Assembly (NCBI GenBank): GCA_030146875.1
Contig: JASLAX010000154.1
Coordinates: 1-25,556 of the forward strand
Length of the DNA: 25,556 bases
Direction: 5' to 3'
From: Longimicrobiaceae bacterium
GTDB taxonomy: Bacteria > Gemmatimonadota > Gemmatimonadetes > Longimicrobiales > Longimicrobiaceae
The notes under the pieces were generated by a model, which was given only the letters and a program-made list of their open reading frames with translations, made no database searches and had not been told where the DNA came from. The translations under genes were made by a program, and so were the position numbers. Positions 6,822 to 13,950 of the stretch are shown in pieces. The first letter of the stretch is position 1. Each line of letters begins with the position of its first letter.

Positions 6822-9212
6822 CTACTCCGAGCGCAGCGCCTCCATGGGGTCCACCCGCGCCGCCCGCCGCGCGGGGAGGAAGGAGGCCAGGAGCGCCACG
6901 CCCCCCAGCACGGCGGTGATGGTGGCGTACGTCAGCGGGTCGGTCGCCTTCACGCCGTAGAGCTGCGAGGCCAGCAGGCGCATCAGCGCGAACGCCGCCA
7001 GCAGCCCGAGACCGACGCCCGTCACCGCGACCCGTGCCCCGGCGCCCACCACCATCCCCACCACGTCCGCGGCCTTCGCGCCCAGGGCCACGCGCACCCC
7101 GATCTCGTGCGTGCGCTGGGAGACGGAGTACGACATCACCCCGTAGACGCCGGTCACGGCCAGGAGCAGGGCGATGACCGCGAAGGAGACGAAGAGCCCG
7201 CCGAAGAGGCGCTGCTGCCAGAGCGAGGCGCGCACCACCTGGTCCAGGGTGCGCACCTCGTCCACCGGGACCTGCGGGTCCAGCCCGCGTACCGCCGCGC
7301 GCGCAGCCGCGGCGACGGACGCCGGGTCGCCGGCGGTGCGGACGACGAACGTCATGCTCCCGGGCTGGCGGACGGGATACGGAGCGTAGGTCTGCGGCTC
7401 GGCGGGCTCGTCGAGACGCCCCATCCGCACGTCCGGGGCGACGCCCACGACCGTCAGCCACTCGTCGCCGAAGCGGATGCGCCGGCCCAGCGGGTCCCGC
7501 CCCGGCCAGTGCCGCTCGGCGAGCGTGCGGTTCACCACCACCACCGGGGCGCCGGAGGACACCTCCGCCGCCGTGGGCGCGCGGCCGCGCACCATCGCCA
7601 GCCCCATGGCGGGGAACCAGCCCTCCGAGACGCCGCGGTACTGCGCCACCGGGCGGTCGGCCGCGGCCACCGGCTGGCCCTCGGCCTCGTAGGTCGAGGT
7701 GGTGCTGGTACCGGCGAGCGGCATGTGGGTCACGGCGCCCACCGCGCGCACCCCCGGCACGGCGCGCACCGCCTCCTCCGCCCGGCGGAAGAGCTCCGCC
7801 CGCGCCGCGGGGTCCTGGTACCGCTCGCCCGCGGCGACGGCGCGCAGCGTCAGGGCGCCGGCGGACGCGAAGCCGGGATCCACCCCCTGCAGCCGCAGCG
7901 TGGAGCGCACCATCAGCATCGCCCCCACCAGCAGCACCGTCGCCAGGCACAGCTCCGAGACCACCAGCGCGGAGCGCAGCCGGCCCTGCCGCGCGCCGCC
8001 GGTCGCGCCGCGCCCGCCGTCGCGCAGCGTCTCCCCCAGGTCCGGCCGGGCGGCGCGGAGCGCGGGGACAAGGCCGAAGAGCAGCCCCGTCCCCAGCGCC
8101 ACGGCCAGGGTGAAGAGCAGGACGTTGCGGTCCACCCCCAGGTCCATCCAGAGCGGCGGCGTGAACGGGAACGAGGCCAGGATGGCGCGCAGCCCCAGGG
8201 TGGCCAGCGCGATGCCCAGTGCTCCGCCCACGAGCGCGACGACGGCGCTCTCCGTCAGGAGCTGCCGCACGATGCGGCCGCGGCCGGCGCCCAGCGCGGT
8301 GCGCACCGCGATCTCGCGCTGGCGGCCGGCGGCGCGCGCCAGGAAGAGGTTGGCCACGTTGGCACAGGCGATCAGCAGCACGAAGCCCACGGCGCCAAGC
8401 ATGGTGAGCAGGATGGGCGCGAAGCCGTTGGACCACGCCACGTCGAAGTCGATGGGGCGCAGGGTGCGTCCGCCGTTCGTCTCCGGGTCCGCCGCCGCCA
8501 GCCGGCGCGAGAGCGCCACCGTCTGCGCCTCGGCCGCGGCGAGCGTGGTGCCGGGCCGCAGCCGCGCCACCGCGCGCAGGTAGCGCATTCCCGGCTGATC
8601 GGTGGGCGAGGGGGCGTACGGGATCCAGAGCGGCTGGTTGTCGGGGTAGCCGAAGCGCTCCGGCATCACGCCCACCACCGTGTGCGGCGCGCCGTCGACG
8701 AGGACGGTCCGACCGAGGACGCCGCGGTCCCCGGCGAAGCGCTCCGTCCACAGCACGTGGGAGAGGATGACCACGCGGTCGCGGCCCTCCACGCCCTCCT
8801 CCGGCAGGAAGAGGCGGCCGAGCATCGGGCGCGCGCCGATGGTGGAGAAGAGGCCGGGCGTCACCCGCTCCGCCTCCACCCGCTCCGGCTCGCCCCCCGG
8901 GGGCGAGAGCACCACGGCGTCGTCGTGGTACGCCTCCACCGCGGCGAAGCCCGGCACGCCCTCGCGCAGCGCCTGCACCTGCGCCCACGAGAGGGAGCTC
9001 TCCGACCCGTCCTTCTTGTACGGGCGCACCACCACCAGCCCCTCCGTCTCCAGGTGCGGCATGGGGCGGATGAGCAGCGCGTTGATCACGCTGAAGATGG
9101 TGGTGACCACGCCGATCCCCAGGCCCAGCGTGAGCACCGCGACCAGGGCGAACCCGGGAGAGCGGCGAAGGACGCGGGCGGCGTAGCGGAGGTCCTGGAG
9201 GATCTCGTCCAT
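6822..9212 (-). CDS. MacB/FtsX-type ABC permease (ADOP-like), no adjacent ATPase
   Basis: A 796-residue membrane protein with the layout of acidobacterial duplicated permeases: an N-terminal tag MDEILQDLRYAARVLRRSPGF, TM helix 1 (ALVAVLTLGLGIGVVTTIFSVINALL), a MacB periplasmic core domain, and an FtsX domain with ANVANLFLARAAGRQREIAVR. A second TM/periplasmic/FtsX unit ends with GVMSYSVSQRTHEIGVRVALGA and VDPMEALRSE. MacB-like permeases couple cytoplasmic ATP hydrolysis to periplasmic efflux or extrusion. No ATPase is encoded next to it, so it either borrows one (two are encoded at 14828-15565 and 20540-21277) or acts alone; the substrate is unknown. A sigma54-type promoter (9262-9275) lies 50 bases upstream of the ATG. 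No strong ribosome binding site is visible. The two-component genes follow on the same strand. Confidence 0.93.
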   Translation of the reverse strand: MDEILQDLRYAARVLRRSPGFALVAVLTLGLGIGVVTTIFSVINALLIRPMPHLETEGLVVVRPYKKDGSESSLSWAQVQALREGVPGFAAVEAYHDDAVVLSPPGGEPERVEAERVTPGLFSTIGARPMLGRLFLPEEGVEGRDRVVILSHVLWTERFAGDRGVLGRTVLVDGAPHTVVGVMPERFGYPDNQPLWIPYAPSPTDQPGMRYLRAVARLRPGTTLAAAEAQTVALSRRLAAADPETNGGRTLRPIDFDVAWSNGFAPILLTMLGAVGFVLLIACANVANLFLARAAGRQREIAVRTALGAGRGRIVRQLLTESAVVALVGGALGIALATLGLRAILASFPFTPPLWMDLGVDRNVLLFTLAVALGTGLLFGLVPALRAARPDLGETLRDGGRGATGGARQGRLRSALVVSELCLATVLLVGAMLMVRSTLRLQGVDPGFASAGALTLRAVAAGERYQDPAARAELFRRAEEAVRAVPGVRAVGAVTHMPLAGTSTTSTYEAEGQPVAAADRPVAQYRGVSEGWFPAMGLAMVRGRAPTAAEVSSGAPVVVVNRTLAERHWPGRDPLGRRIRFGDEWLTVVGVAPDVRMGRLDEPAEPQTYAPYPVRQPGSMTFVVRTAGDPASVAAAARAAVRGLDPQVPVDEVRTLDQVVRASLWQQRLFGGLFVSFAVIALLLAVTGVYGVMSYSVSQRTHEIGVRVALGAKAADVVGMVVGAGARVAVTGVGLGLLAAFALMRLLASQLYGVKATDPLTYATITAVLGGVALLASFLPARRAARVDPMEALRSE

Positions 9213-9256
9213 GGGCGTGGCTGGGAATGCGTTCGGCGCGGGTACCCGGTCTCCCC

Positions 9257-9276
9257 CAGGGGCGAGACGCGTGCCC
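9257..9276 (-). promoter_or_regulatory. Sigma54-type (-24/-12) promoter of the permease unit
   Basis: The minus strand reads GGGCACGCGTCTCGCCCCTG. It contains GGCACG (9270-9275), a 4-base spacer and TCGC (9262-9265), which is the GG-N10-GC architecture of the consensus TGGCACG-N4-TTGC. The identical 20 bases occur upstream of the membrane fusion protein gene at 22621-22640. Transcription should start near 9250, 38 bases before the ATG. Confidence 0.65.
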
Positions 9277-9361
9277 TCCGCGGCATCGACAGAAGCCGTT
9301 GCTTCGCAAACGCTTGCGCCATCGGGGGAGGGCGCCGCACCCCTCCGCCTCGTCCGCTTCC

Positions 9362-9376
9362 GGGAATGTGCGTCCC
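9362..9376 (-). promoter_or_regulatory. Putative enhancer (activator-binding) site, copy 1
   Basis: The minus strand reads GGGACGC-ACAT-TCCC. It lies 87 bases upstream of the -24 GG of the sigma54-type promoter, the usual distance for an NtrC-family site. Copies sharing GGGACGC-N4-TCCC occur at 22727-22741 (88 bases from its own -24 GG) and 15604-15618. Confidence 0.55.
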
Positions 9377-9465
9377 ATTATCGCACACCGCGGCCGGCTT
9401 GTGGGGAGCGCCCGCGCGTCCGACCTTGCCTCGTCCTCCCACCCGCGCCGACCTCCCGAGGCCCC

Positions 9466-10281
9466 GTGCTCGACCTGCTCGCCGTGCTCCTCCTCGCGCT
9501 CCTCCTCTCCGCTCCGCCGGCCGTGCTCTGGCGCCGCCGGAGGGGCCCGGCGCGCTCCGCCGCGCGGGCGGCCGGGCGCGTTGCCCTCTGCGTGGCCCTG
9601 TCCTTGCCCCTGGCGCTGGCGGTCGCGTGGAAGGTCAGCAAGGCGCGCCGCTTCCAGGCCTTCGGCCGCATCGTGCCGCGGGTGGAGACGGCGGACTCGC
9701 TGGTCGCGCTGACCTTCGACGACGGTCCCAACCCCGCGCCCACCGACACCGTGCTGGCGATGCTGGCCGCCCGCGGCGCGCGTGCCACGTTCTTCCTGAC
9801 CGGCGAGGCCATGCGCCGCAACCCCGAGGCGGCGCGGCGGATCGTGGCCGCGGGGCACGAGGTGGGGAACCACTCCTTCCACCACCCGCGCATGGCCATG
9901 ATCTCCACGCGCCGCGTGCGCGAGGAGATCGAGCGGACCGACGCGGAGATCCGCCGGGCGGGGTACGCGGGGCCCATCCACTTCCGCCCGCCGTACGGCA
10001 CCAAGCTGCTCGCGCTGCCCTGGGTGCTGCGGCGCATGGACCGGACGGCGGTCACGTGGGACGTGGAGCCCGACAGCTACGACGAGCTGGTCCGCGATCC
10101 CGACGCCATCGCCCGGCACGTGACCGAGCGGGCGCGGCCCGGGTCCATCGTGATCCTGCACGTGATGACGCGGCACTACGCCGCCTCGCGCGCGGCGGTG
10201 CCGGCGTTGGTGCAGGGGCTCCAGGCGCGCGGCTACCGCCTGGTGACGGTCTCGGAGCTGGTGGCCGCGGGGGAGCGATGA
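9466..10281 (+). CDS. Membrane-anchored polysaccharide deacetylase (CE4/NodB)
   Basis: A 271-residue carbohydrate esterase family 4 enzyme. It should remove N- or O-acetyl groups from a surface or cell-wall glycan, using a metal, on the outer face of the membrane. Two hydrophobic segments (about 2-20 and 38-56) flank a basic stretch. The NodB domain follows with motif 1 TFDDGPN (D85, D86), metal ligands H136 and H140 in HSFHH, motif 3 RPPYG (174-178), a WDVEPDSYDE segment and a late motif ILHVM (H232). The start is a GTG at 9466 with a weak GAGG 6 bases upstream. The same frame is open further upstream, but that region is non-coding in character. The gene is divergent from the permease and shares a 250-base intergenic region with it. 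Its stop overlaps an ATG (ATGA at 10278-10281), hinting at coupling to the next gene. Confidence 0.93.
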   Translation: MLDLLAVLLLALLLSAPPAVLWRRRRGPARSAARAAGRVALCVALSLPLALAVAWKVSKARRFQAFGRIVPRVETADSLVALTFDDGPNPAPTDTVLAMLAARGARATFFLTGEAMRRNPEAARRIVAAGHEVGNHSFHHPRMAMISTRRVREEIERTDAEIRRAGYAGPIHFRPPYGTKLLALPWVLRRMDRTAVTWDVEPDSYDELVRDPDAIARHVTERARPGSIVILHVMTRHYAASRAAVPALVQGLQARGYRLVTVSELVAAGER

Positions 10282-10370
10282 CGCGCGCGCCTCTTGTGCG
10301 TGCGCCGCGCGGCGCCGACCTTGGGAGCGCCTCGCGCGAGCCCCGCACCGGACGCCCCCGCACCCGCCGA

Positions 10371-10841
10371 ATGACCCGACGAATCCTGCCGCTGCTGGCG
10401 CTGCTGGTGGCCGCCGCCCCGCTCCACGGCCAGACCGGCGCCACGCCGCGCGCCGCCGACCTGGACCCCTCCGTCGTGCAGGTGGTGACGGGCGGCTCGT
10501 GGAACGGCCCCCGCGGTGGCGGCACGGTGCGCGTGGTGGTGCTGAGCCGCGGGTGGGAGCACGTGCACGGCGAGGCGCACCTGCAGTGGCTGCGGCAGAA
10601 CCCGCAGACGCGGCGGCTGGAGGTGGCGTCCAGCGTGCCGGTGCGCGAGCTGAACCGGGCGGGGGCGTGGAGCCCCGGCACGGTGCGGGTCGTCGTCCGC
10701 CGCACGGGCGCGACCGAGGTGGTCCTTCCCGCCGTGAACGCCTACACGGGTGAGCGCCGCACCCTTCGGCTGGTGGTGGGCGAGCCCGGACGCTACGAGA
10801 TCGTGGGGGGCCTGCGGCGCGGCGCCCCCACCCTACCCTGA
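10371..10841 (+). CDS. Secreted protein of unknown function
   Basis: 156 residues with a clean signal peptide (MTRRILPLLALLVAAAPLHG, cleavage about residue 20). The mature part is rich in beta-strand patterns (VRVVVLSRGWEHVHGEAHLQWL, TVRVVVRRTGATEVVLPAV, RYEIVGGLRR) and has no cysteines, which suggests a small beta-sandwich domain in the periplasm. I recognise no catalytic motif. The ATG at 10371 is preferred because the signal peptide begins there. An ATG at 10278, overlapping the deacetylase stop, is in the same frame and would add 31 Arg/Pro-rich residues. It lies between the deacetylase and the next gene on the same strand, so an operon is likely. Confidence 0.75.
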   Translation: MTRRILPLLALLVAAAPLHGQTGATPRAADLDPSVVQVVTGGSWNGPRGGGTVRVVVLSRGWEHVHGEAHLQWLRQNPQTRRLEVASSVPVRELNRAGAWSPGTVRVVVRRTGATEVVLPAVNAYTGERRTLRLVVGEPGRYEIVGGLRRGAPTLP

Positions 10842-10855
10842 ACGGAGCTCTGCCG

Positions 10856-11473
10856 ATGCCCGCCCTTCCCGGAAGCGTGGCCTGGTACGCCACGGGGCGC
10901 TTCTACCGCTCCACCGACGGCACCGTGCAGGACCTGGGGTACTTCCTGTACCTGCAGGGGGTGGAGGACATGTTCGCCGACGCCAAGCGCACCGAGGGGT
11001 CGGCGCTCCTCACCTTCCGCTCGGCGCCGTTCCGCTCCAGCAGCATCAACAACGGCTCCCTGGCGCTGGACATCGACGAGCCGGGCGAGTTCTCCGTCTG
11101 GCTGCGCGACTCGCCGGGGGCACGGTGGCGCGACCCCGCCTCGTTCTCCACCGGCAAGCGGGTGGGGATGTTCCGCCGCAACGGCATCGTCGTGGGCGCC
11201 ACCGTGGGGCACCCGTCGCCCCCCGGCGGCCCCGGGCTGCTCACCACCAATGTCTTCACGGCCAGCCTGGTGTGGAGCGCGCCGTTCCAGCTCGGCGGGA
11301 GCACCTACGACCTGAGCGACCTGCTCCCGCAGGGCGTCACCCAGTGGGGCACCTGCGCCACCACGGCCGGCGAGACGCTCCCGGGCTACGACCTGATCGT
11401 CCCCTTCCTGGGCTCCGCCGTGGTGGTCGGCGGCCCCGCGCCCACGGCCCCGCCGTCGGGCGCCCGGCGCTAG
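10856..11473 (+). CDS. Unrecognised 205-residue protein
   Basis: I do not recognise this protein. It has no signal peptide or TM helix. The body is Gly- and aromatic-rich with alternating hydrophobic strands (SVAWYATGRFYRS, YFLYLQGVEDMFADAKRTEG, GEFSVWLRDSP, GMFRRNGIVVGATVGHP) and a Pro/Ser-rich C-terminus. It could be a beta-barrel or lectin-like fold; this is inference only. The ATG at 10856 has GGAG 8-9 bases upstream and follows the previous stop by 14 bases, so it belongs to the deacetylase transcription unit, which ends at the strong hairpin 11519-11556. Confidence 0.75.
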   Translation: MPALPGSVAWYATGRFYRSTDGTVQDLGYFLYLQGVEDMFADAKRTEGSALLTFRSAPFRSSSINNGSLALDIDEPGEFSVWLRDSPGARWRDPASFSTGKRVGMFRRNGIVVGATVGHPSPPGGPGLLTTNVFTASLVWSAPFQLGGSTYDLSDLLPQGVTQWGTCATTAGETLPGYDLIVPFLGSAVVVGGPAPTAPPSGARR

Positions 11474-11518
11474 GTCCCGCCGGCCGCGTCCGCCCCGAGG
11501 GAGATCGAGGTGGAACGA

Positions 11519-11556
11519 GCACGGAGGGTGGCGGCCGGCGCCGCCACCCTCCGTGC
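11519..11556 (+). terminator. Strong terminator of the deacetylase unit
   Basis: A perfect 16-bp stem, GCACGGAGGGTGGCGG (11519-11534) with 11541-11556 and a 6-base loop, followed by TTTCC. It separates the 205-residue protein gene from the small Cys-rich peptide gene. Confidence 0.8.
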
Positions 11557-11682
11557 TTTCCGCTCGCTCCGCGGCGGGAGCGCGGCGTCCGCCTGGCGGG
11601 CCGCACCCTTCGAGACTACCTTCGCCGCCACCGATCCGCGGTCGATTCAGCCTCCAGCCCCCCTCCTGCCCAGGTGTGCCCC

Positions 11683-11937
11683 ATGCAGAAGCTCCGGATG
11701 GACATTGCCGAGCTCCACGTCGAGACCTTTTCCGTCATTCCGAGCCCCGACGACGGCCGGGGCACCGTCCTGGCTCACCAGGACACGTACAGCGTGTGCT
11801 TCGGCCCGGAGACGTTCCTGGCGACGTACGACTGCGGGCCGACTTCGCTGCAGACGCAGGAGTGGTGCTCCGCGTTCTGCGAGCCCGGCACCGGCCCCGG
11901 ATGGAGCCAGTGGTGCCCCGAGGAGGAGGCGCCGTAA
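11683..11937 (+). CDS. Probable RiPP precursor peptide (pinensin-like leader)
   Basis: 84 residues. The N-terminal part (MQKLRMDIAELHVETFSV) fits the leader pattern K-L-x-[LM]-D-x-x-x-L-x-V-[ED]-[ST]-F found in pinensin-type lanthipeptide precursors of Bacteroidota and related phyla. A GRGTV segment follows (about 25-29). The C-terminal half is rich in Cys (C39, C51, C62, C66, C78), Ser/Thr and aromatic residues, and so suitable as a modified core. It ends in an acidic EEEAP. There is no signal peptide. AGGTG (11672-11676) lies 6 bases before the ATG. It sits alone between two strong hairpins (11519-11556 and 11981-12022), with no dehydratase, cyclase, protease or exporter beside it in this window. 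The leader resemblance comes from memory of the family and is not a search result. It could instead be a small Cys-rich metal-binding protein. Confidence 0.65.
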   Translation: MQKLRMDIAELHVETFSVIPSPDDGRGTVLAHQDTYSVCFGPETFLATYDCGPTSLQTQEWCSAFCEPGTGPGWSQWCPEEEAP

Positions 11938-11980
11938 GCATCCGGCTCCGCACCAGGCGCGCGACGGCCGGAACGCGAAA

Positions 11981-12022
11981 CGGGCGCGCCCCCGTCCCTG
12001 TGAGGGGACGGGGGCGCGCCCG
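11981..12022. terminator. Bidirectional terminator between convergent genes
   Basis: A perfect 18-bp stem, CGGGCGCGCCCCCGTCCC (11981-11998) with 12005-12022 and a 6-base loop. It separates the Cys-rich peptide gene (plus) from the glycine-zipper lipoprotein gene (minus). On the minus strand it is followed by TTTCG. Confidence 0.8.
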
Positions 12023-12042
12023 CGTCTGGGACGGAGCGTGCG

Positions 12043-12582
12043 TCAGTACTGGACGCGCTTCTCCGTGTCGACGTTGTTGCCGATCACCGCGCCGGCGATG
12101 CCGCCGACCGCCGCGCCGATCAGGGCGCCCTTCACGCGGTGCCGCGAGCCGCCCGCGACCGCGCCGATCACCGCGCCACCGGCCGCGCCGATGGCGGCGT
12201 CACGACGGGTGTGCTTCACCGTGACCACGCGGGGCTGGCGCGCCGGGGCGCTGTAGGTGCCGCTGGACGACGAGGACGAGCGGCTCCGGGCCGACGAGCG
12301 GCGAGGGGCGGCCGCGCGGCTCCGCGTGCTGGTGGTGGCCGCGGTGACCTTCTTCTCCACCACCGGCTTGGCGGCCGCGGCCGCCTCGGCGGCGGTCGGC
12401 TCGGCCACGAACCCCAGCTCGGCGCCGCTCGCGGCCACGGGAGCCTCCGGCGTCAGCGACAGCGTGTCGAGCCAGCTCAGGTCCACGGACTCGGCGCGCG
12501 CCGCGACGGGGGCCGCGTCCCTCTGGCAGGCGGCGGTGCCCACCAGGGCGGACATCACAAGGGCGATTCGGAGGACACGCAT
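12043..12582 (-). CDS. Glycine-zipper lipoprotein
   Basis: 179 residues, exported and lipid-anchored: MRVLRIALVMSALVGTAACQ ends in a lipobox with Cys at about 19. A low-complexity Ala-, Arg- and Ser-rich linker follows (a run of serines near residues 105-110). The C-terminal glycine-zipper hairpin runs GAAGGAVIGAVAGG ... GALIGAAVGGIAGAVIGNN, the two-TM zipper seen in Rcs/SlyB/YMGG-type outer-envelope lipoproteins. These are linked to envelope integrity and stress, though the exact role here is unknown. The ATG at 12582 has GGAG about 10 bases upstream. It is monocistronic, with a good promoter at 12761-12789 and a terminator at 11981-12022. Confidence 0.85.
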   Translation of the reverse strand: MRVLRIALVMSALVGTAACQRDAAPVAARAESVDLSWLDTLSLTPEAPVAASGAELGFVAEPTAAEAAAAAKPVVEKKVTAATTSTRSRAAAPRRSSARSRSSSSSSGTYSAPARQPRVVTVKHTRRDAAIGAAGGAVIGAVAGGSRHRVKGALIGAAVGGIAGAVIGNNVDTEKRVQY

Positions 12583-12760
12583 CGTTTCTCTCCCGCTGGG
12601 TCTCGCTGCTCGCGCCTCCTCGGAGGCGCCGGATTCTCCGCGGATCTCCGCGGGTTTCCCGCATCCGGAGCCCTGGTGGAGCTCCGCGGGTCGCCCGGGA
12701 AAAAATGCACGGACCGGGCCATCGTGCCCGGGCATATCTCGGAACTCGTTTCGTACCAAC

Positions 12761-12789
12761 AATATAACGGCAGAGCTGCCGCGTGTCGA
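12761..12789 (-). promoter_or_regulatory. Sigma70-type promoter of the glycine-zipper lipoprotein
   Basis: The minus strand carries TCGACA (12784-12789), a 17-base spacer and TATATT (12761-12766), each 5/6 matches. The leader to the ATG is about 170 bases and contains an 8-bp hairpin (12612-12629). Confidence 0.65.
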
Positions 12790-12872
12790 GCCCCCAGGGG
12801 AAGCTAACCCCCTCCGCCCCAACCGTTTAGCGTAAACGGGCGTTGCCGGCGCTCGCCGTGGGGATGACGAAC

Positions 12873-12903
12873 GGAGGGCGCCCCGCGTCACGGGGCGCCC
12901 TCC
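12873..12903 (-). terminator. Second hairpin downstream of cspA
   Basis: A 13-bp perfect stem (12873-12885 with 12891-12903, loop CGTCA). Together with the hairpin at 12947-12976 it forms a tandem terminator pair after the cold-shock gene, insulating the promoter of the lipoprotein gene. It has no U-run. Confidence 0.5.
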
Positions 12904-12946
12904 ACGGACGTCGGGCGGCCGGGCCCATGGAGGCCCGGACGCGAGA

Positions 12947-12976
12947 AGGGCCGCCCCGATCGCTCGGGGCGGCCCT
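12947..12976 (-). terminator. First terminator hairpin after cspA
   Basis: A 13-bp perfect stem (AGGGCCGCCCCGA, 12947-12959, with 12964-12976; loop TCGC). On the minus strand it is followed by TCTCGCG. It lies about 30 bases past the cold-shock stop codon. Confidence 0.65.
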
Positions 12977-13004
12977 ACCGTCACTCAGGCGTCAGCCCGA
13001 GTGC

Positions 13005-13214
13005 TCAGCCGGCGCGGACGACGTTCTCGGCCGCGGGGCCCTTCTGGCCCTGGACCATGTCGAACTCGACCTTTTCGCCCTCGGCCAGCGACTTGAAGCC
13101 GCTGCCCTGGATGGCGCTGTGGTGAACGAAGCAGTCCTTGGAGCCGTCCTCGGGGGTGATGAACCCGAAGCCCTTGCTGTCGTTGAACCACTTCACAGTT
13201 CCGGTGATACGCAT
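13005..13214 (-). CDS. Cold-shock protein (CspA family)
   Basis: A 69-residue single cold-shock domain that binds single-stranded RNA/DNA in the cytoplasm and melts RNA secondary structure. RNP1 is present as KGFGFIT (about 14-20). RNP2 reads CFVHHSAI (about 28-35), with Cys and a second His where most relatives have V-FVHFSAI. The opening GTVKWFNDSKGFGF and the end GPAAENVVRAG are typical. The promoter (13388-13416) lies far upstream, leaving a structured leader of about 165 bases, as is usual for cold-shock genes. Tandem hairpins follow the gene. Whether this copy is cold-induced or constitutive cannot be read from the sequence. Confidence 0.96.
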   Translation of the reverse strand: MRITGTVKWFNDSKGFGFITPEDGSKDCFVHHSAIQGSGFKSLAEGEKVEFDMVQGQKGPAAENVVRAG

Positions 13215-13323
13215 ACCGTACTCCTAGTTGTGTTACCGACCGTCAGAAGTGCGGTATCTCCGTACTCACCGACTGCCTGTACTCTGCGGGATGTCGCGCC
13301 CCCGCGTTCGGCGCTGCGAGAAA

Positions 13324-13363
13324 GACAAAAGGATCCGGAAGGCGTCGCCTGTCCAGATCCTTT
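13324..13363 (-). promoter_or_regulatory. Structured element with U-run in the cspA leader
   Basis: On the minus-strand transcript AAAGGAUCUGG pairs with CCGGAUCCUUU (13353-13363 with 13328-13338, one G-U pair). The loop contains an inner AGGC/GCCT stem, and the structure is followed by UUUUGUCUUUCUC. It lies about 20 bases after the predicted start of transcription and 110 bases before the start codon, so it could work as an attenuator or thermosensitive leader. Confidence 0.5.
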
Positions 13364-13387
13364 GACTGAACTATTCTCGCTGGGAAC

Positions 13388-13416
13388 AATGTAGCGGATC
13401 GGGGGTGGCGAGTCAA
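13388..13416 (-). promoter_or_regulatory. Sigma70-type promoter of cspA
   Basis: The minus strand carries TTGACT (13411-13416), a 17-base spacer and TACATT (13388-13393), each 5/6 matches. Transcription should start near 13381. Confidence 0.7.
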
Positions 13417-13724
13417 GCGTTACGTTCCGGGGTTCCGTAAAGGGCCTCACCACAGCATCGCAGCAGACTCGTGAGGCCGGGCCACCCTACGCCCGCGTCT
13501 TACGTGGTGATTGTAGAGCACGCCGTCTTCGCGTCCTCCTGAGGCACCCCGCGCGTCATCGTACAGATGTAAGCGTCGAGTGTTGCGGACGCAACGCCCG
13601 GCGCCGCGGTATGGGCAACCGAGGGAGCCGCATCAGGCGCCCCTCTCGCTTATTCGGCCGTGGACCGCTTCCGACCGACCTTCCAGTGCGTCGCCCCAAG
13701 TGACTGGCAAGGTGCCCACCGTGC
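13417..13724. other. Intergenic stretch at the edge of the low-GC island
   Basis: I see no gene in these 308 bases. The only structure noticed is an 8-bp inverted repeat, GGCCTCAC (13443-13450) with GTGAGGCC (13471-13478), separated by 20 bases. There is no tRNA or clear attachment site. The base composition falls from the extreme GC of neighbours through this stretch. Confidence 0.5.
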
Positions 13725-13949
13725 TTACCGCTTGCGGAGATTGTTGGCACCGCGAACTGTGTCCGACTTGCTCGTCGACGTCTTATTCTTGAGCGACCCG
13801 ACACTACTCGCACTGGTAGTAAGGCTTCGCTTCACCTTATTCGAGAGGCTGATACGCTCTACCTTCAGAGCGGCCCCGTCCTCTGAAACTATAACGGACT
13901 TGGACTCTCCACCCGCTGCATCGTGCCCGGTGCTGCTTCGAATTCTCAT
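13725..13949 (-). CDS. 74-residue basic Ser/Thr/Lys-rich protein coupled to the GAF gene
   Basis: I do not recognise this protein. It has 74 residues, no hydrophobic segment and no cysteine, and a strongly basic Ser/Thr/Lys/Asn-rich C-terminal half (VKRSLTTSASSVGSLKNK ... NNLRKR). The N-terminal half contains a possible strand pair, SKSVIVSEDGAALKVERISL. The ATG at 13949 begins one base after the TAA of the GAF protein gene (TAA-C-ATG), so it must be translated by coupling or reinitiation. That is the main argument that it is real. The codon usage matches the GAF gene, less GC-biased than the rest of the window. It may be a partner, inhibitor or substrate of the GAF protein; no function can be assigned. 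Confidence 0.5.
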   Translation of the reverse strand: MRIRSSTGHDAAGGESKSVIVSEDGAALKVERISLSNKVKRSLTTSASSVGSLKNKTSTSKSDTVRGANNLRKR

Positions 13950-13950
13950 G

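Noticed and set aside
9416..9429. Plus-strand TTGC near 9426-9429 tested as a sigma54 promoter for the deacetylase
   Set aside because: No GG at the required 10-base spacing upstream.
10278..10370. Upstream ATG overlapping the deacetylase stop as an alternative start for the secreted protein
   Set aside because: The extra 31 residues are Arg/Pro-rich and would bury a textbook signal peptide that starts at 10371. Kept only as a note.
13443..13478. Inverted repeat considered as a tRNA-like or attachment site at the edge of the low-GC island
   Set aside because: There is no cloverleaf, no anticodon arm and no matching direct repeat found at the other edge near 14820.
13580..13792. Plus-strand reading frame with a Cys-rich end (CGDCWHRELCPTC)
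   Set aside because: It lies opposite the better-supported 74-residue minus-strand gene, has no ribosome binding site, and its composition is Arg/Pro/Ser-rich as expected of an antisense frame.
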